From Rhodospirillales bacterium (GTDB lineage: Bacteria > Pseudomonadota > Alphaproteobacteria > Micavibrionales > UBA1664): a stretch of DNA of 64,000 bases. The DNA is taken from the NCBI GenBank assembly GCA_023898805.1, contig CP060260.1, positions 1,674,001 to 1,738,000 of the forward strand, written 5' to 3'. A model generated the notes under the pieces. It ran no database searches. It saw only the letters and a program-made list of their open reading frames with translations, and was not told where the DNA came from. Made by a program: the position numbers and the translations under genes. Below, piece by piece: positions 8,579-18,294 of the stretch. The number at the start of each line of letters is the position of its first letter. Position 1 is the first letter of the stretch.

Positions 8579-8997
8579 CCCTGTTCACCGACGGCGCCTG
8601 TTCGGGCAATCCCGGCCCCGGCGGCTGGGCTGCGCTGCTGCGTTATGGTGCGGCGGAAAAGCTGCTTTCGGGCGGCGAGGCGGCGACCACCAACAACCGC
8701 ATGGAATTGACCGCGGTGATCGTGGGGCTAGAGGCTTTGAAAAAGCCGATGCGGGTCACGGTCTATACCGACAGCCGATACGTCATGGATGGAATCACGA
8801 AATATATGCCCGGCTGGGTCGCGCGCGGCTGGCGCACCGCCGATAGGCGAGAGGTCAAGAATCAGGACCTCTGGCAACGACTCAACGCCGCGCTTGTACC
8901 GCATGAAGTACGCTGGGAATGGGTCAAGGGTCATGCGGGCCACCCCGAAAACGAACGTGTTGATGAAGCCGCGCGCGCAGCGATTCCAAAGGCTTGA
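8569..8997 (+). CDS. rnhA: Ribonuclease HI
   Basis: The 142-residue enzyme degrades the RNA strand of RNA:DNA hybrids. All four catalytic acidic residues are visible: Asp8 (FTDGACSGNPGPGGWA), Glu46 (NNRMEL), Asp68 (YTDSRYV) and Asp132 (NERVDEAAR), along with His122 in KGHAGHPEN. The length is typical of bacterial RNase HI. It overlaps the end of thrB, which indicates co-translation. Confidence 0.96.
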   Translation: MAVTLFTDGACSGNPGPGGWAALLRYGAAEKLLSGGEAATTNNRMELTAVIVGLEALKKPMRVTVYTDSRYVMDGITKYMPGWVARGWRTADRREVKNQDLWQRLNAALVPHEVRWEWVKGHAGHPENERVDEAARAAIPKA

Positions 8998-9119
8998 AAA
9001 TATTCATCCACAGGCCTGTCGGGCCGAAACGCACGGATTCAGATTCCATTAATCTTTATGGGCGGACCATGGTGGCAAGGGACGTCATACAGACGCCCCG
9101 CCAGCCAAAGGGGTTAATC

Positions 9120-9569
9120 ATGACCGGAATCGTCTTAACGCCCGCCCGTCGTACGCAAATCCGCATCATCCTGCCCTGCTTGCCCGAAAGCGCCGGGCCG
9201 GTTGAACGCGACATCTATATGGGGTTCATCCGTGCCCTGCGCGAAGGCCCGTCGCGCAGGATGGAGGTACGGATTCTGACCGCAATTCACCGTGCCGCCG
9301 ATGCAACCGACAATTCCGACGCCTATGTCAGCCGGGTGCTGGTCGATCTGGGCTTGATGGCGCCGCGCCTTGCTTTTCCCGGCGATTTTCTCGACCATGT
9401 CGATGCGAATCTCTATCGTCTGCGGCCTTTGGCCAGCCCGCCGCCCGGCTACATCGCGCTACAGGCCCATTGGCAGGCGATCGGTGACGAAATGGCGCCT
9501 GAAGTCGGATCGGCGCGCACGGCCCATCGCGCCATTGGCGAGGTTGTAACGCCTCCCGGTCGTTGCTGA
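9120..9569 (+). CDS. Hypothetical protein, 149 residues
   Basis: I do not recognise this protein. It has no signal or membrane segment; the centre is helical (RDIYMGFIRALREG, then AYVSRVLVDLGLM). The start at 9120 is chosen because AAGGGG lies 6 bases upstream, whereas longer in-frame starts at 8994 and 9069 lack one. It lies between rnhA and a CheY-like regulator on the same strand, with a 98-base gap to the latter. Confidence 0.6.
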   Translation: MTGIVLTPARRTQIRIILPCLPESAGPVERDIYMGFIRALREGPSRRMEVRILTAIHRAADATDNSDAYVSRVLVDLGLMAPRLAFPGDFLDHVDANLYRLRPLASPPPGYIALQAHWQAIGDEMAPEVGSARTAHRAIGEVVTPPGRC

Positions 9570-9640
9570 ATATCCGGCGGCGCATAAGAACTTTTATTTG
9601 CCTGAATCTGTGATAGGTTTGAACGGATTATCCGCCAATT

Positions 9641-9658
9641 TTCCTATGGGTATAGGAA
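9641..9658 (+). promoter_or_regulatory. Hairpin overlapping the ribosome site of the CheY-like gene
   Basis: A perfect 7-base inverted repeat (TTCCTAT, loop GGGT, ATAGGAA) ends 9 bases before the ATG at 9668. The AGGAAG Shine-Dalgarno sequence begins inside the 3' arm, so the folded RNA would hide it. Regulation by this hairpin is inference. Confidence 0.4.
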
Positions 9659-9667
9659 GATCACGAG

Positions 9668-10159
9668 ATGCCGTACAAATTCGACAAACTCAGCATACTG
9701 GTCGTCGAGGACAATCAGGCCATGCTTGAGGTGGTGACCAACACCCTTAAACTGATCGGCGTGGGCCAGGTTTATCAGGCCCGCAATGGCGAGCAGGGGT
9801 ATCAGGTTTTCACCCGCGAACGTCCCGACGTCATCATCACGGATTGGGAAATGGACCCGGTGGACGGCCTTGAAATGGTCAAATGGATCCGCCGCAACAC
9901 ATCCAGCCCCAAACGTAACGTGCCGGTGATTGTGATGACCGGTTATGCGGCCTCGGTCCGGGTGGCGGTCGCGCGCGATAAAGGTATCACCGAATTTCTG
10001 GTCAAGCCGTTCACCGCCAACGAACTGGCGCGCCGCATCGCCTATGTCATCGACCATCCGCGCGATTTTGTCGAAACGCAGGAATTTTTCGGCCCCGACC
10101 GCCGCCGCCGTCGAAGCGAATATAACGGCCCCGACCGCCGGCAGGAGGATGACGACTGA
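9668..10159 (+). CDS. CheY-like single-domain response regulator with charged tail
   Basis: The 163-residue protein is a receiver domain: the acidic pair in VVEDNQAM, the phosphorylatable Asp in IITDWEMDPVDG (about residue 58), the switch Thr in IVMTGYAA and the Lys in FLVKPFTA. No output domain follows. Instead there is a tail of about 30 residues with two GPDRR motifs and an acidic end, a type of tail common on alphaproteobacterial signalling proteins. It therefore probably acts by protein contact. The next gene starts 2 bases after the stop and is the likely partner. Confidence 0.88.
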   Translation: MPYKFDKLSILVVEDNQAMLEVVTNTLKLIGVGQVYQARNGEQGYQVFTRERPDVIITDWEMDPVDGLEMVKWIRRNTSSPKRNVPVIVMTGYAASVRVAVARDKGITEFLVKPFTANELARRIAYVIDHPRDFVETQEFFGPDRRRRRSEYNGPDRRQEDDD

Positions 10160-10161
10160 CC

Positions 10162-10686
10162 ATGTCTAAAAAGGAAAAATACGGTTACCGCGAAACCTTT
10201 CCGCGTTTTTATCGTGCCGATTTCGAGCTACAGCAGAAAGTCGGCACCGGCGCGCTGGACGCCGATTCGGTCGCCAAGGCGCAGCAATATCTCGACAGCG
10301 TGTCGGTCGATGTCGCGCCCCAAATCCGCGAAATGCTGACCGCGATGCAGACGGCAATGGCCGAAGCCCGCAAGCTTTCCTACGATCGCGAGGAATTTTT
10401 GCCCGCGATCAGCAAGCCGCTGATGGACATCAAATCGATATCCGGCATGTTCCATGAAATGATGGTCTGCCGCGTCGCGGCCTTTGTGCTGACCTTTATC
10501 GAGGACGTGCGGAAACTCGATATCGACGTGCTTGATATTCTCGACGCTTTCGTCCGGGTCGCACGCACGCTTCTGGATATGAAGATCCGCGACGAAACCA
10601 ACGAACACGGCCAAAGCTTTCTGGCCGAGATTCGTGCCGCTTGTAAGCGTTACTACGACAAGCAGGCCGCGGCCAAAGGCGGCTGA
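10162..10686 (+). CDS. Helical protein co-transcribed with a CheY-like regulator
   Basis: The 174-residue protein is almost entirely helical by composition, with no signal peptide or transmembrane segment. It lacks an obvious phosphorylatable histidine motif, kinase or phosphatase signature. Recognisable blocks are ISKPLMDIKSISGMFHEMM and LTFIEDVRKLDIDVLDILDAF. The gene begins 2 bases after the CheY-like gene, so the two are translated together. A role as target, phosphatase or adaptor of the regulator is inference from position. Confidence 0.65.
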   Translation: MSKKEKYGYRETFPRFYRADFELQQKVGTGALDADSVAKAQQYLDSVSVDVAPQIREMLTAMQTAMAEARKLSYDREEFLPAISKPLMDIKSISGMFHEMMVCRVAAFVLTFIEDVRKLDIDVLDILDAFVRVARTLLDMKIRDETNEHGQSFLAEIRAACKRYYDKQAAAKGG

Positions 10687-10785
10687 CACGCCGGAGTCTG
10701 AAAACGACGGTAAGACGGTTTCTTCCTTGCCTTCATTGCAATGACCAAACGCGAAGGGGCTCTCCGCAGTTAAAAACGGGGGCCT

Positions 10786-12831
10786 TTAATCGTTGAAATG
10801 CATCGGCCCGTCCATGATCGGGCGCATGCGCCGGTCTGGCCGGACATACATGGGCGGTTGCTGACCCTGCGGCAGAGGCTGCGCCGGGGCCGTCGCGTCA
10901 TCGCCGCCGAAGATGCGGCTGAACACGCCGCCCAACCCCTGACTCATCAGCGCCGAACCCAGCGACATTTCATACGGATCGGCATTGGTCAGTGCGGCGA
11001 TGGGGTGGCCTTCCTGCGCGGCCTGCATGATCTGGCGGAAAATGTCGGCGGGGGCGTTGCCGCCGTATTGTTTGCGCATCGGCGTGTTGTCGTCGTTGCC
11101 CACCCACACGGCAGCGACCGCGACGCTGGAAAATCCGTCGAACCACGTGTCGCGGTAATCCTGCGACGTGCCGGTTTTGCCTGCGACCGGAAAGCCGGGA
11201 AAGGCGCGCCCGCCGGTGCCGCGATAGACGACTTCCTGCATCATCGCGATCAACCGGTTGCAGGAATCGGGGTCTAGCACGGCGGGCTCGGGCTTGGCTT
11301 CATGGCGGTATAAAATGTCGTTGCCCGACCCACGGATCGAGATGATGCCGTAAGGCGGGGTGAATGTGCCGTCATTCGCAATCGTGGCGTAGGCTCCGGC
11401 CATTTCAAGGACGTTTACCTCGGACGTGCCCAGCGCGATGCTGTAATTATGCACCAATTCGCTGGTGATGCCTGCGCGTCGAGCGGTATCGATGATGGCG
11501 TCCACCCCGACCTTGGAAGCCAGATTGACCGTCGCGGCGTTGAGCGAAAGCGCGATGGCCGATGTCAGCGGCACGTCGCCGTAATACCTGCCGTCGTGGT
11601 TGGCGGGGGCATAGCCGTTCAGGTTGATCGGTGCGTCGGTGATCGGGTCGCCCGGACGCCAGCCGCGCTCCAGCGCGGCCAGATATACGAACGGCTTGAA
11701 CGACGATCCCGGCTGGCGCATCGCCTGCGTCGCGCGGTTGAACTGCGAATCCTTGTAATTGCGTCCGCCGATCATCGACAAAATCGCCCCATCGCGGGCC
11801 AGCATGACCAGCGCGGCCTGCGGTATTTTCTTGGCGTCCTTGAAGAACAGGTCCAGCGAGTTGCCGATCGCCGCCTGCGAGGCTTTTTGCAAGCGCGGGT
11901 TCAGCGTGGTGACGATGGTCAGATCCGCGCCCGAAATGCCGATCAGCTCGTTCGCGCGGTCCAGCACCCAGTCGGCGAAGTACCGGCTGCCGTCGTTGGT
12001 GTCGCGCAGATTGATCGGCTTGCGCGGTGGCGGTACCGGGCGTCCGTCTTGCTCGACGCTGCTTTCTTCCTTGTCCTGTTCCAGGAACCCGGCTTCCTGC
12101 ATCGCGTCCAGCACCATGTTCATGCGCGCCATGGCCTTGTCTGGATTGTTGTCGGGCGCAAGCCGCGTCGGTGCTTTCAAAAGGCCGGCCAGCATTGCCG
12201 CCTCCTCCAGCGTCAGGCGGTCGGCGGGTTTGTCGAAATAGACATGCGCGGCGGCGTCGATGCCGTAAGCGCCGGACCCGAAATACACGCGGTTGAGATA
12301 GGCGGAAAGAATCTCGTTCTTGGAATATTTGGTTTCCAGCCAGATCGCGAGGATCGCCTCCTGAATCTTGCGCTTGAGTGTCCGGTCGGGTTTCAAAAAC
12401 AGGTTTTTGGCCAGTTGCTGGGTGATCGTCGATCCGCCCTGTATGACGTGGCCGTAGCGGAAATTGGTATAGGCCGCGCGCACAAGTCCGATCGGGTCGA
12501 TGCCGAAATGGTAGCGGAATCGCCGGTCCTCGATCGCCAGCACCGCGTTGCCGACATAAGGCGGCAGGTCTTGCACCCGCACGCGCACGCCCGCGCTTTC
12601 ACCGTAATTGGCCAAAACTGTTTGTCCGTCTTCGGCCAGAATCAGGACCGAACGTTTGCGCTCGAAATTCGATTTTTTGGTCAGTTCGATCAGATCCTTG
12701 CCGTACCACAGCACGACACCGGCCATCGCGATGCCACCCCAGATCGCCAGCACGAACAGCCATTTAAGCAGGCGCATGAAAATGCTCCCGCGCGGTGCGT
12801 CAAAATCGTCAATGCGGGAACGTCTGGCCAT
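10786..12831 (-). CDS. Class A penicillin-binding protein (PBP1A/1F-like)
   Basis: This 681-residue bifunctional peptidoglycan synthase has one N-terminal membrane anchor (about residues 18-45) and a GT51 transglycosylase domain with EDRRFRYHFGID and GGSTITQQLAKNLFL. The transpeptidase domain has the SxxK serine in PGSSFKPF, SLN in ALSLNAAT and KTG in GKTGTSQ. It is shorter than classical PBP1A because the OB-type insertion between the domains appears to be missing. It acts on the outer face of the inner membrane. Neighbouring genes suggest no operon. Confidence 0.93.
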   Translation of the reverse strand: MARRSRIDDFDAPRGSIFMRLLKWLFVLAIWGGIAMAGVVLWYGKDLIELTKKSNFERKRSVLILAEDGQTVLANYGESAGVRVRVQDLPPYVGNAVLAIEDRRFRYHFGIDPIGLVRAAYTNFRYGHVIQGGSTITQQLAKNLFLKPDRTLKRKIQEAILAIWLETKYSKNEILSAYLNRVYFGSGAYGIDAAAHVYFDKPADRLTLEEAAMLAGLLKAPTRLAPDNNPDKAMARMNMVLDAMQEAGFLEQDKEESSVEQDGRPVPPPRKPINLRDTNDGSRYFADWVLDRANELIGISGADLTIVTTLNPRLQKASQAAIGNSLDLFFKDAKKIPQAALVMLARDGAILSMIGGRNYKDSQFNRATQAMRQPGSSFKPFVYLAALERGWRPGDPITDAPINLNGYAPANHDGRYYGDVPLTSAIALSLNAATVNLASKVGVDAIIDTARRAGITSELVHNYSIALGTSEVNVLEMAGAYATIANDGTFTPPYGIISIRGSGNDILYRHEAKPEPAVLDPDSCNRLIAMMQEVVYRGTGGRAFPGFPVAGKTGTSQDYRDTWFDGFSSVAVAAVWVGNDDNTPMRKQYGGNAPADIFRQIMQAAQEGHPIAALTNADPYEMSLGSALMSQGLGGVFSRIFGGDDATAPAQPLPQGQQPPMYVRPDRRMRPIMDGPMHFND

Positions 12832-12903
12832 GCAGGCTTAACATGCTAGATTGGGCTGGAAATACAAGTGTTTTCATACGCCTATGGAACAAAGGACAAG
12901 ACA

Positions 12904-13344
12904 ATGCCCGCACTGCGCATACCCGCCTCACGCCTTGCCGTAACGTTGGGAATGGCCGGGCTGGTGCCTTTCGTCGTTCTGGCATCCTGTCTGTGGTTTG
13001 TGGCGCCTGAATGGCAACCCGTTTTTGCCCGCGCGCTGGCGGGATGGGCGGCGCTGGTGCTGGCGTTTTCGGGTGCGGTGCACTGGGGCGCGGCCCTGTA
13101 TGAGGGCGAGGGGCCGGAAAATGGCTGGCGGTATCTTTACGGCGTCTGCCCGGCGCTGCTTGCGTGGGTGGCGCTGCTGCTGCCGGTGCCGCAGGCGTTG
13201 TTCCTGATCTTTTGGGGCTATGTCGCGGCCTTCGTCGTCGATCGCCGCGTCTGGCCGGGGCACGACTGGTACGTCATTCTGCGCGCGGCCCTGACCATCC
13301 TTGCCTCCGCCTGCCTGTTCGCGGGCTACAAGGCGCTACAATAA
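12904..13344 (+). CDS. DUF3429 family membrane protein
   Basis: The 146-residue protein has four to five hydrophobic segments and the DUF3429 pattern: AFSGAVHWGAALYE in the second helix pair, WRYLYGVCPALLAW, then FWGYVAAFVVDRRV. AAGGA lies 6 bases before the ATG at 12904; an in-frame ATG at 12868 is less likely. The family is found in many marine and alphaproteobacterial genomes and has no established function. The last 9 bases overlap the convergent AEC transporter gene. Confidence 0.8.
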   Translation: MPALRIPASRLAVTLGMAGLVPFVVLASCLWFVAPEWQPVFARALAGWAALVLAFSGAVHWGAALYEGEGPENGWRYLYGVCPALLAWVALLLPVPQALFLIFWGYVAAFVVDRRVWPGHDWYVILRAALTILASACLFAGYKALQ

Positions 13345-14250
13345 CAGCGGCAAAATAAACGGCAGGCCGATGATCGCCGCGATGGTGCTGATCAACACCA
13401 GCAGGGCGCAATCCTTGACATACGATCCCACCGTGGCGGCATAGGCGGGCAGGTTGGCGGCCACCGGCACAAGCGAAAGCACGATCAGCAGATGATCGGT
13501 CTGGGAATCGAACCAGTGCAAAAGATGCGCGTCCAGCCACCCGAACCCAAGCGCGGCGCACGGCCAGAACACGAACCGCCCCAGCACGGTGACGCCAAGC
13601 AGCCGGGGGTTGAGCGTGAAGCCCGGCTGCTGTGCCAGCGCGAGGCCCGCGATCATCATGCCCACGACGGCGTAGGCGCCCTTGGTCATGCCCCAGAGCT
13701 TTAAAAACCACGCGGGCAGCGCGACATCGAAGCCCGATAAAACAAGCCCCGCCGCCAGCGCATAGATCAGCGGCAGGCGGGCGACCCGCACGAACGCCGC
13801 GCGCGGCGTGGTGGTGCCGCGCACGATGAAATAATATCCGATCGTGGTCTCGAAAATCGAAACCCCCAGATTGGCCAGAAAATACACCCCCGCTGCCTTG
13901 TCACCGAACAGCGCCAGCACGATGGGCAGGCCGAAATACCCGGTATTGCCAGACCCGCACGCCACGGGCAGAAGGTAACGCTGCCCCGCATCGGTCAGCG
14001 CGATGCGCCCCACCGCCATGGAAACGCCGGCCACCAGAGCGGCCAGAAAAAAGGTGACGAAAGGCAAAAGGGCAAGCTGCGGCGTGAAATGCATTTGCGC
14101 CGCCGCGCCCAGACCGACCAGTGGCGTGATGCCGTAAATCGCGATGATCGGCACCGATTTCATGTCGGTCGGCTGGTATTTGCCCGCCATGAATCCCACC
14201 GCGATCAAGATCGCAAGGGGAATACAGGTTTCGAACAGCAAGCCGGTCAT
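13336..14250 (-). CDS. AEC-family (auxin efflux carrier-type) permease
   Basis: The 304-residue membrane protein has about ten transmembrane helices in two five-helix repeats, the fold of Mem_trans/AEC transporters. The conserved region is CGSGNTGYFGLPIVLALFG in the first half, with the matching crossover LSLVPVAANLPAYA in the second. Bacterial members export or import carboxylates such as malonate or malate; the substrate here is unknown. MgtE is encoded 10 bases upstream on the same strand, so the two may be co-transcribed. Confidence 0.88.
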   Translation of the reverse strand: MTGLLFETCIPLAILIAVGFMAGKYQPTDMKSVPIIAIYGITPLVGLGAAAQMHFTPQLALLPFVTFFLAALVAGVSMAVGRIALTDAGQRYLLPVACGSGNTGYFGLPIVLALFGDKAAGVYFLANLGVSIFETTIGYYFIVRGTTTPRAAFVRVARLPLIYALAAGLVLSGFDVALPAWFLKLWGMTKGAYAVVGMMIAGLALAQQPGFTLNPRLLGVTVLGRFVFWPCAALGFGWLDAHLLHWFDSQTDHLLIVLSLVPVAANLPAYAATVGSYVKDCALLVLISTIAAIIGLPFILPLLL

Positions 14251-14260
14251 CGCCTCCGCC

Positions 14261-15691
14261 TCATCGCATCAATAGCGTGGCCAGACCAAGGAAGGTGAAA
14301 AATCCGACCACGTCGGTGACGGTGGTCAGGAACACGGCGGAGGCCAGTGCCGGATCAATCCGCATTTTTTGCAGCGCCAGCGGAATCATGATGCCGAACA
14401 ACCCCGCCGCCACCAGATTGATGGTCATCGCAAGCCCGATGACCACGCCCAGAAGCGGGTTGGAAAACCACCACGCGGCGATGATGCCGGTGATCAGGGC
14501 GAACGCCGTGCCGTTCAGGAATCCAACCGCCGTTTCCTTGAAGATCATTCGCGCCATGTTGGTGCGTGAAAGCTCCCTCATTGCCAGCGCGCGCACGGCA
14601 ACGGTCAACGTCTGGGTCCCGGCGTTGCCGCCCATGCCCGCGACGATCGGCATCAACACCGCCAGCGCCACGATTTTCTGAAGCGTGCCCTCGAACAACC
14701 CGACCACGCTGGAGGCGAGGAACGCGGTCCCCAGATTGATCGCAAGCCACCAGAACCGCGATACGGCCGTGGGCACCAGCGGGCGGTGCATGTCGCTTTC
14801 GCCCACGCCACCCAGACGCAGGATGTCTTCCTGCGCTTCCTCGGTAATGACGCTGACCACGTCGTCGACGGTGATCACCCCGATGATCCGGTTGTTCGCA
14901 TCGACCACGGGGGCGGACGACAACTCCTCGCGCTGGAACAGGCGCGCCACGTCCTCCTGGTCTGTTTCGGCGGGAATCGGGTGGATGGCGTCAAGCGCCA
15001 GATCCTCGATCTTCACCGCCCGGCGCGAACGCAGGATGCGGTCCAGCGGAATTTCCCCGACCACGTGGTACAAAGGGTCGATGACGAAAACGACCGAAAA
15101 GTTTTCGGGCAGATCGTCCTCCGGTGCCTCGCGCAGGTAATCGATGGTCTTTCCCACCGTCCAGAAACGCGGGATGGCAACAAAGTCGCGCCCCATCAGA
15201 CGTCCGGCGGAATCGTCGGGATAGGCAAGGCTTTCTTCGACCGCCTCGCGGTCCACGGCCGAAAGCTTGCGCAAAATTTCTTTTTGTACGCGCGGCGAAA
15301 GATCCTCGATCAGATGCACCGCGTCGTCGGTTTCAAGGGTCGAAATCAGTTGCGCGACGCGTCCCGGCGCCATTTCCTCCAGCGTCTGGCGCGCCAGTTC
15401 GGGCGCAAGCCATGAAAACACCTCGGCGTCGAAGACGTGCGGGAACCGGTCAATCAGGAAGGCGCGGTCCTGCGGCCCGATCTTGGCCAGAAGGTCGGCG
15501 CGGTCCGCGGGGCCCAACACCTCAAGAAACACGCGCACATCGTCGTCGCGCCCATCGTCGAGCGCGGTCAGGATGCTGGCGATGGCTTCGTCCGAAAGCG
15601 ACGCGTCAAGGACGACTTCGTTCTCGACGGGCGGGGTTTGCCGGTCTTCGCTGACGGACGACTCCACGGTGCGTGTGTCGTCCGGTTCCAT
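14261..15691 (-). CDS. mgtE: Magnesium transporter MgtE
   Basis: The 476-residue protein has the full MgtE layout: an N-terminal helical domain of repeats (about residues 30-160), two CBS domains (about 165-290, e.g. DRILRSRRAVKIEDLA and SAPVVDANNRIIGVITVDDV), a connecting helix and five transmembrane helices. The pore signature PIVAGMGGNAGTQTLTV lies near residue 350. In characterised MgtE the cytoplasmic domains sense Mg2+ and gate the channel. The AEC permease gene follows. Confidence 0.95.
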   Translation of the reverse strand: MEPDDTRTVESSVSEDRQTPPVENEVVLDASLSDEAIASILTALDDGRDDDVRVFLEVLGPADRADLLAKIGPQDRAFLIDRFPHVFDAEVFSWLAPELARQTLEEMAPGRVAQLISTLETDDAVHLIEDLSPRVQKEILRKLSAVDREAVEESLAYPDDSAGRLMGRDFVAIPRFWTVGKTIDYLREAPEDDLPENFSVVFVIDPLYHVVGEIPLDRILRSRRAVKIEDLALDAIHPIPAETDQEDVARLFQREELSSAPVVDANNRIIGVITVDDVVSVITEEAQEDILRLGGVGESDMHRPLVPTAVSRFWWLAINLGTAFLASSVVGLFEGTLQKIVALAVLMPIVAGMGGNAGTQTLTVAVRALAMRELSRTNMARMIFKETAVGFLNGTAFALITGIIAAWWFSNPLLGVVIGLAMTINLVAAGLFGIMIPLALQKMRIDPALASAVFLTTVTDVVGFFTFLGLATLLMR

Positions 15692-15746
15692 TCGCCCTCT
15701 TTATACGCAAAGGCGCGAAGAATGCGAGTGATTTAACGGGTGGTCC

Positions 15747-18068
15747 TTACCCCAGGTCCGCGGCGACGGCATTGATCGTTTTGCGCGCCTCGGCCTCGTC
15801 GGCCATGACCTGAGCGCTCACCGCCGCCATCACCGACACGTTGACCAGCCCGCGCGGAGTCGCCGCCGAGGTGACGATATGCACCGGCCGCGCGATGCCC
15901 AGAAGGAACGGACCCACCGGTACGCCCTCGGTCAGCACCTTGACCGCGTTATAGGTGATGTTCGCGGCCTCGACGGTCGGAAAGACCAGCAGGTTGGCAG
16001 CGCCCTTCATCGGCGAATTGGGCATCACGATCCGGCGCACGTCTTCAGAAAGCGCGGCATCGGCGTGCATCTCGCCCTCGACCTCCAGCTCCGGCGCGCG
16101 CATGCGCAAATCCTGCACCGCCATGCGCATCTTGATCGCCGACGGGTGGTTATGCGTCCCGAAATTGGAATGCGACACCAGCGCGGCCTTGGGTTCGACG
16201 CCGAAACGGCGCATTTCCTCGGCGGCCAGCAGGGTCATTTCCGTGATCTGGGAAATCGACGGGTTTGGATTGACGTGCGTGTCGCAGAAAAAGACGATTC
16301 CTTTGCCCGTAATCAAACCGACGCAAGCCGCGGCGGTTTCGACTCCGGATCTCAGGCCGATAATGTCCTGCACGTAACGCATGTGTTCGTGGTACTGGCC
16401 GATGACGCCGCAGATCATGGCGTCGGCTTCGCCGCGATGGACCATCAGTGCGGCGATGACGGTGGGGTTGGTGCGCACCGTCAGCTTGGCGACGTCGGGC
16501 GTCACGCCCTTGCGCTCCATGATCTGGTGGTACAGCGTCCAGTAATCGCGGTAACGCGGATCGTCCTCGGGGTCGACCAGGTCGAAATCGCGCCCGGCCT
16601 GCATCCGCAGGCGCAGCTTTTTCAACCGCATTGCCACGACCTTTTCCCGCCCGATCAGGATCGGACGCGCCAGCTTGTCGTCGATCAGGGTCTGCGCGGC
16701 CTGCAATACGCGGTCTTCCTCGCCCTCGGCATAGATGATTTTTTTCTGCACCGCCTTGGAACGGGAAAACAGCGGCCGCATCAGCATGTTGGACCGGTAA
16801 GTATGCTGCGTCAGCCGGTCGCGGTACGCATCCCAATCCTTGATCGGACGCGCGGCCACGCCGGAATCCATCGCGGCCTTGGCGACGGCCATCGGCACCG
16901 TCACGATCAGGCGGGGGTCGAACGGCTTGGGGATCAGGTATTCGGGGCCGAAGCTCAGGTTTTCGTCGCCATAGATCGCGGTGACCTCGTGCGTCGCTTC
17001 CTCCATCGCAAGATCCGCGATGGCCTTGACGCAGGCGACCTTCATCTCCTCGTTGATCGCGGTCGCGCCGACGTCCAGCGCGCCGCGGAACAGGAACGGG
17101 AAGCACAGGACGTTGTTCACCTGATTGGTGTAATCCGACCGGCCGGTGCACACGATCGCGTCGGGTTTCGCGGCGCGCACGTCTTCGGGCATGATTTCCG
17201 GGGTGGGGTTTGCCAGCGCCATCACCAGCGGCGCCGCCGCCATCGATTGCACCATGTCCTTGTTCAGGACGCCGGGGCCCGACAGGCCAAGGAACACGTC
17301 CGCGCCCGCGATCGCGTCCTTCAGGGTGCGGGCGTTGGTGTCGATCGCATAGGCTTCCTTGTATTTGTCCATCCCTTCCTTGCGACCTTTATAGATGACG
17401 CCGGTCTTGTCGGTGACGGTGATGTTGTCGCGCGGCAGGCCCAGTTGCACCAGCATGTTCAGGCACGCAAGGGCGCTGGCCCCCGCGCCGGAGGCGACAA
17501 GCCGGATTTCCGACATGCTGCGCCCGGACCAGCGGATCCAGTTTGTGAACGCGGCGCCGACGATGATCGCGGTGCCGTGCTGGTCGTCGTGGAAGACGGG
17601 GATTTTCATGCGCTCGCGCAGGCGGCGCTCGATCTCGAAACACTCAGGCGCCTTGAAATCCTCAAGGTTGATGCCGCCGAAGGTCGGCTCAAGGCTGGCG
17701 ATGATCTCGACGCATTTATCGACGTCGGTTTCGTCGATCTCGATGTCGTAGGAATCGATGTCCGCGAATTTCTTGAACAGGGCCGACTTGCCCTCCATCA
17801 CCGGCTTGGACGCCAGCGCGCCGATATTGCCAAGCCCAAGGACGGCGGTGCCGTTGGATATGACGGCCACGATATTGCCGCGGCTGGTATAATCCAGCGC
17901 CTTAAGCGGGTTTTCGGCGATCGCCTCGCACGCCGCCGCAACGCCGGGCGAATAGGCCAGGCTCAGGTCGCGTTGCGTGGTCATCGGCTTGGTGACCTTG
18001 ATCGCAAGTTTACCGGGGGTCGGTTTCAAATGGTATTCAAAGGCGGCGTCGCGCAGGGACTGGTCCAT
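15747..18068 (-). CDS. maeB: NADP-dependent malic enzyme with phosphotransacetylase-like domain
   Basis: The 773-residue protein has a malic enzyme N-terminal domain (from YHLKPTPGKLAIKVTKP), an NAD(P)-binding domain with VASGAGASALACLNML, and a C-terminal PTA/PTB-like domain starting near residue 430 (IIYAEGEEDRVLQAA). It oxidatively decarboxylates malate to pyruvate; in MaeB the C-terminal domain is regulatory, binding acetyl-CoA. The length equals the usual MaeB length. It is a monocistronic-looking gene flanked by mgtE and tRNA-Leu. Confidence 0.95.
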   Translation of the reverse strand: MDQSLRDAAFEYHLKPTPGKLAIKVTKPMTTQRDLSLAYSPGVAAACEAIAENPLKALDYTSRGNIVAVISNGTAVLGLGNIGALASKPVMEGKSALFKKFADIDSYDIEIDETDVDKCVEIIASLEPTFGGINLEDFKAPECFEIERRLRERMKIPVFHDDQHGTAIIVGAAFTNWIRWSGRSMSEIRLVASGAGASALACLNMLVQLGLPRDNITVTDKTGVIYKGRKEGMDKYKEAYAIDTNARTLKDAIAGADVFLGLSGPGVLNKDMVQSMAAAPLVMALANPTPEIMPEDVRAAKPDAIVCTGRSDYTNQVNNVLCFPFLFRGALDVGATAINEEMKVACVKAIADLAMEEATHEVTAIYGDENLSFGPEYLIPKPFDPRLIVTVPMAVAKAAMDSGVAARPIKDWDAYRDRLTQHTYRSNMLMRPLFSRSKAVQKKIIYAEGEEDRVLQAAQTLIDDKLARPILIGREKVVAMRLKKLRLRMQAGRDFDLVDPEDDPRYRDYWTLYHQIMERKGVTPDVAKLTVRTNPTVIAALMVHRGEADAMICGVIGQYHEHMRYVQDIIGLRSGVETAAACVGLITGKGIVFFCDTHVNPNPSISQITEMTLLAAEEMRRFGVEPKAALVSHSNFGTHNHPSAIKMRMAVQDLRMRAPELEVEGEMHADAALSEDVRRIVMPNSPMKGAANLLVFPTVEAANITYNAVKVLTEGVPVGPFLLGIARPVHIVTSAATPRGLVNVSVMAAVSAQVMADEAEARKTINAVAADLG

Positions 18069-18114
18069 CGGTCATCCAAAAACGGGCAAGGGTGCAATGT
18101 CTGGGATGTAGTGA

Positions 18115-18198
18115 TGGTGCGGTCGAGAAGACTCGAACTTCCACGGGTTGCCCCACAGCGACCTCAACGCTGCGCGTCTACCATTCCGCCACGACCGC
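18115..18198 (-). tRNA. tRNA-Leu(GAG)
   Basis: The transcript begins GCGGTCG and its 3' acceptor strand is CGACCGC followed by A and an encoded CCA. The anticodon stem CAGCG/CGCTG encloses loop TTGAGGT, giving anticodon GAG. The D region (GGCGGAATGGTAGACGC), the long variable arm and the T arm (GAAGTTCGAGTCTTC) are those of a leucine tRNA. Confidence 0.93.
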
Positions 18199-18294
18199 AT
18201 TATCACTACGGATTGCCGCGAGGTCTAGCAAATCCGCCTGAACGTGGCAATACGCATACACGGTGCGCCGCACCAAGGAAAGCGGAAAATGGCT

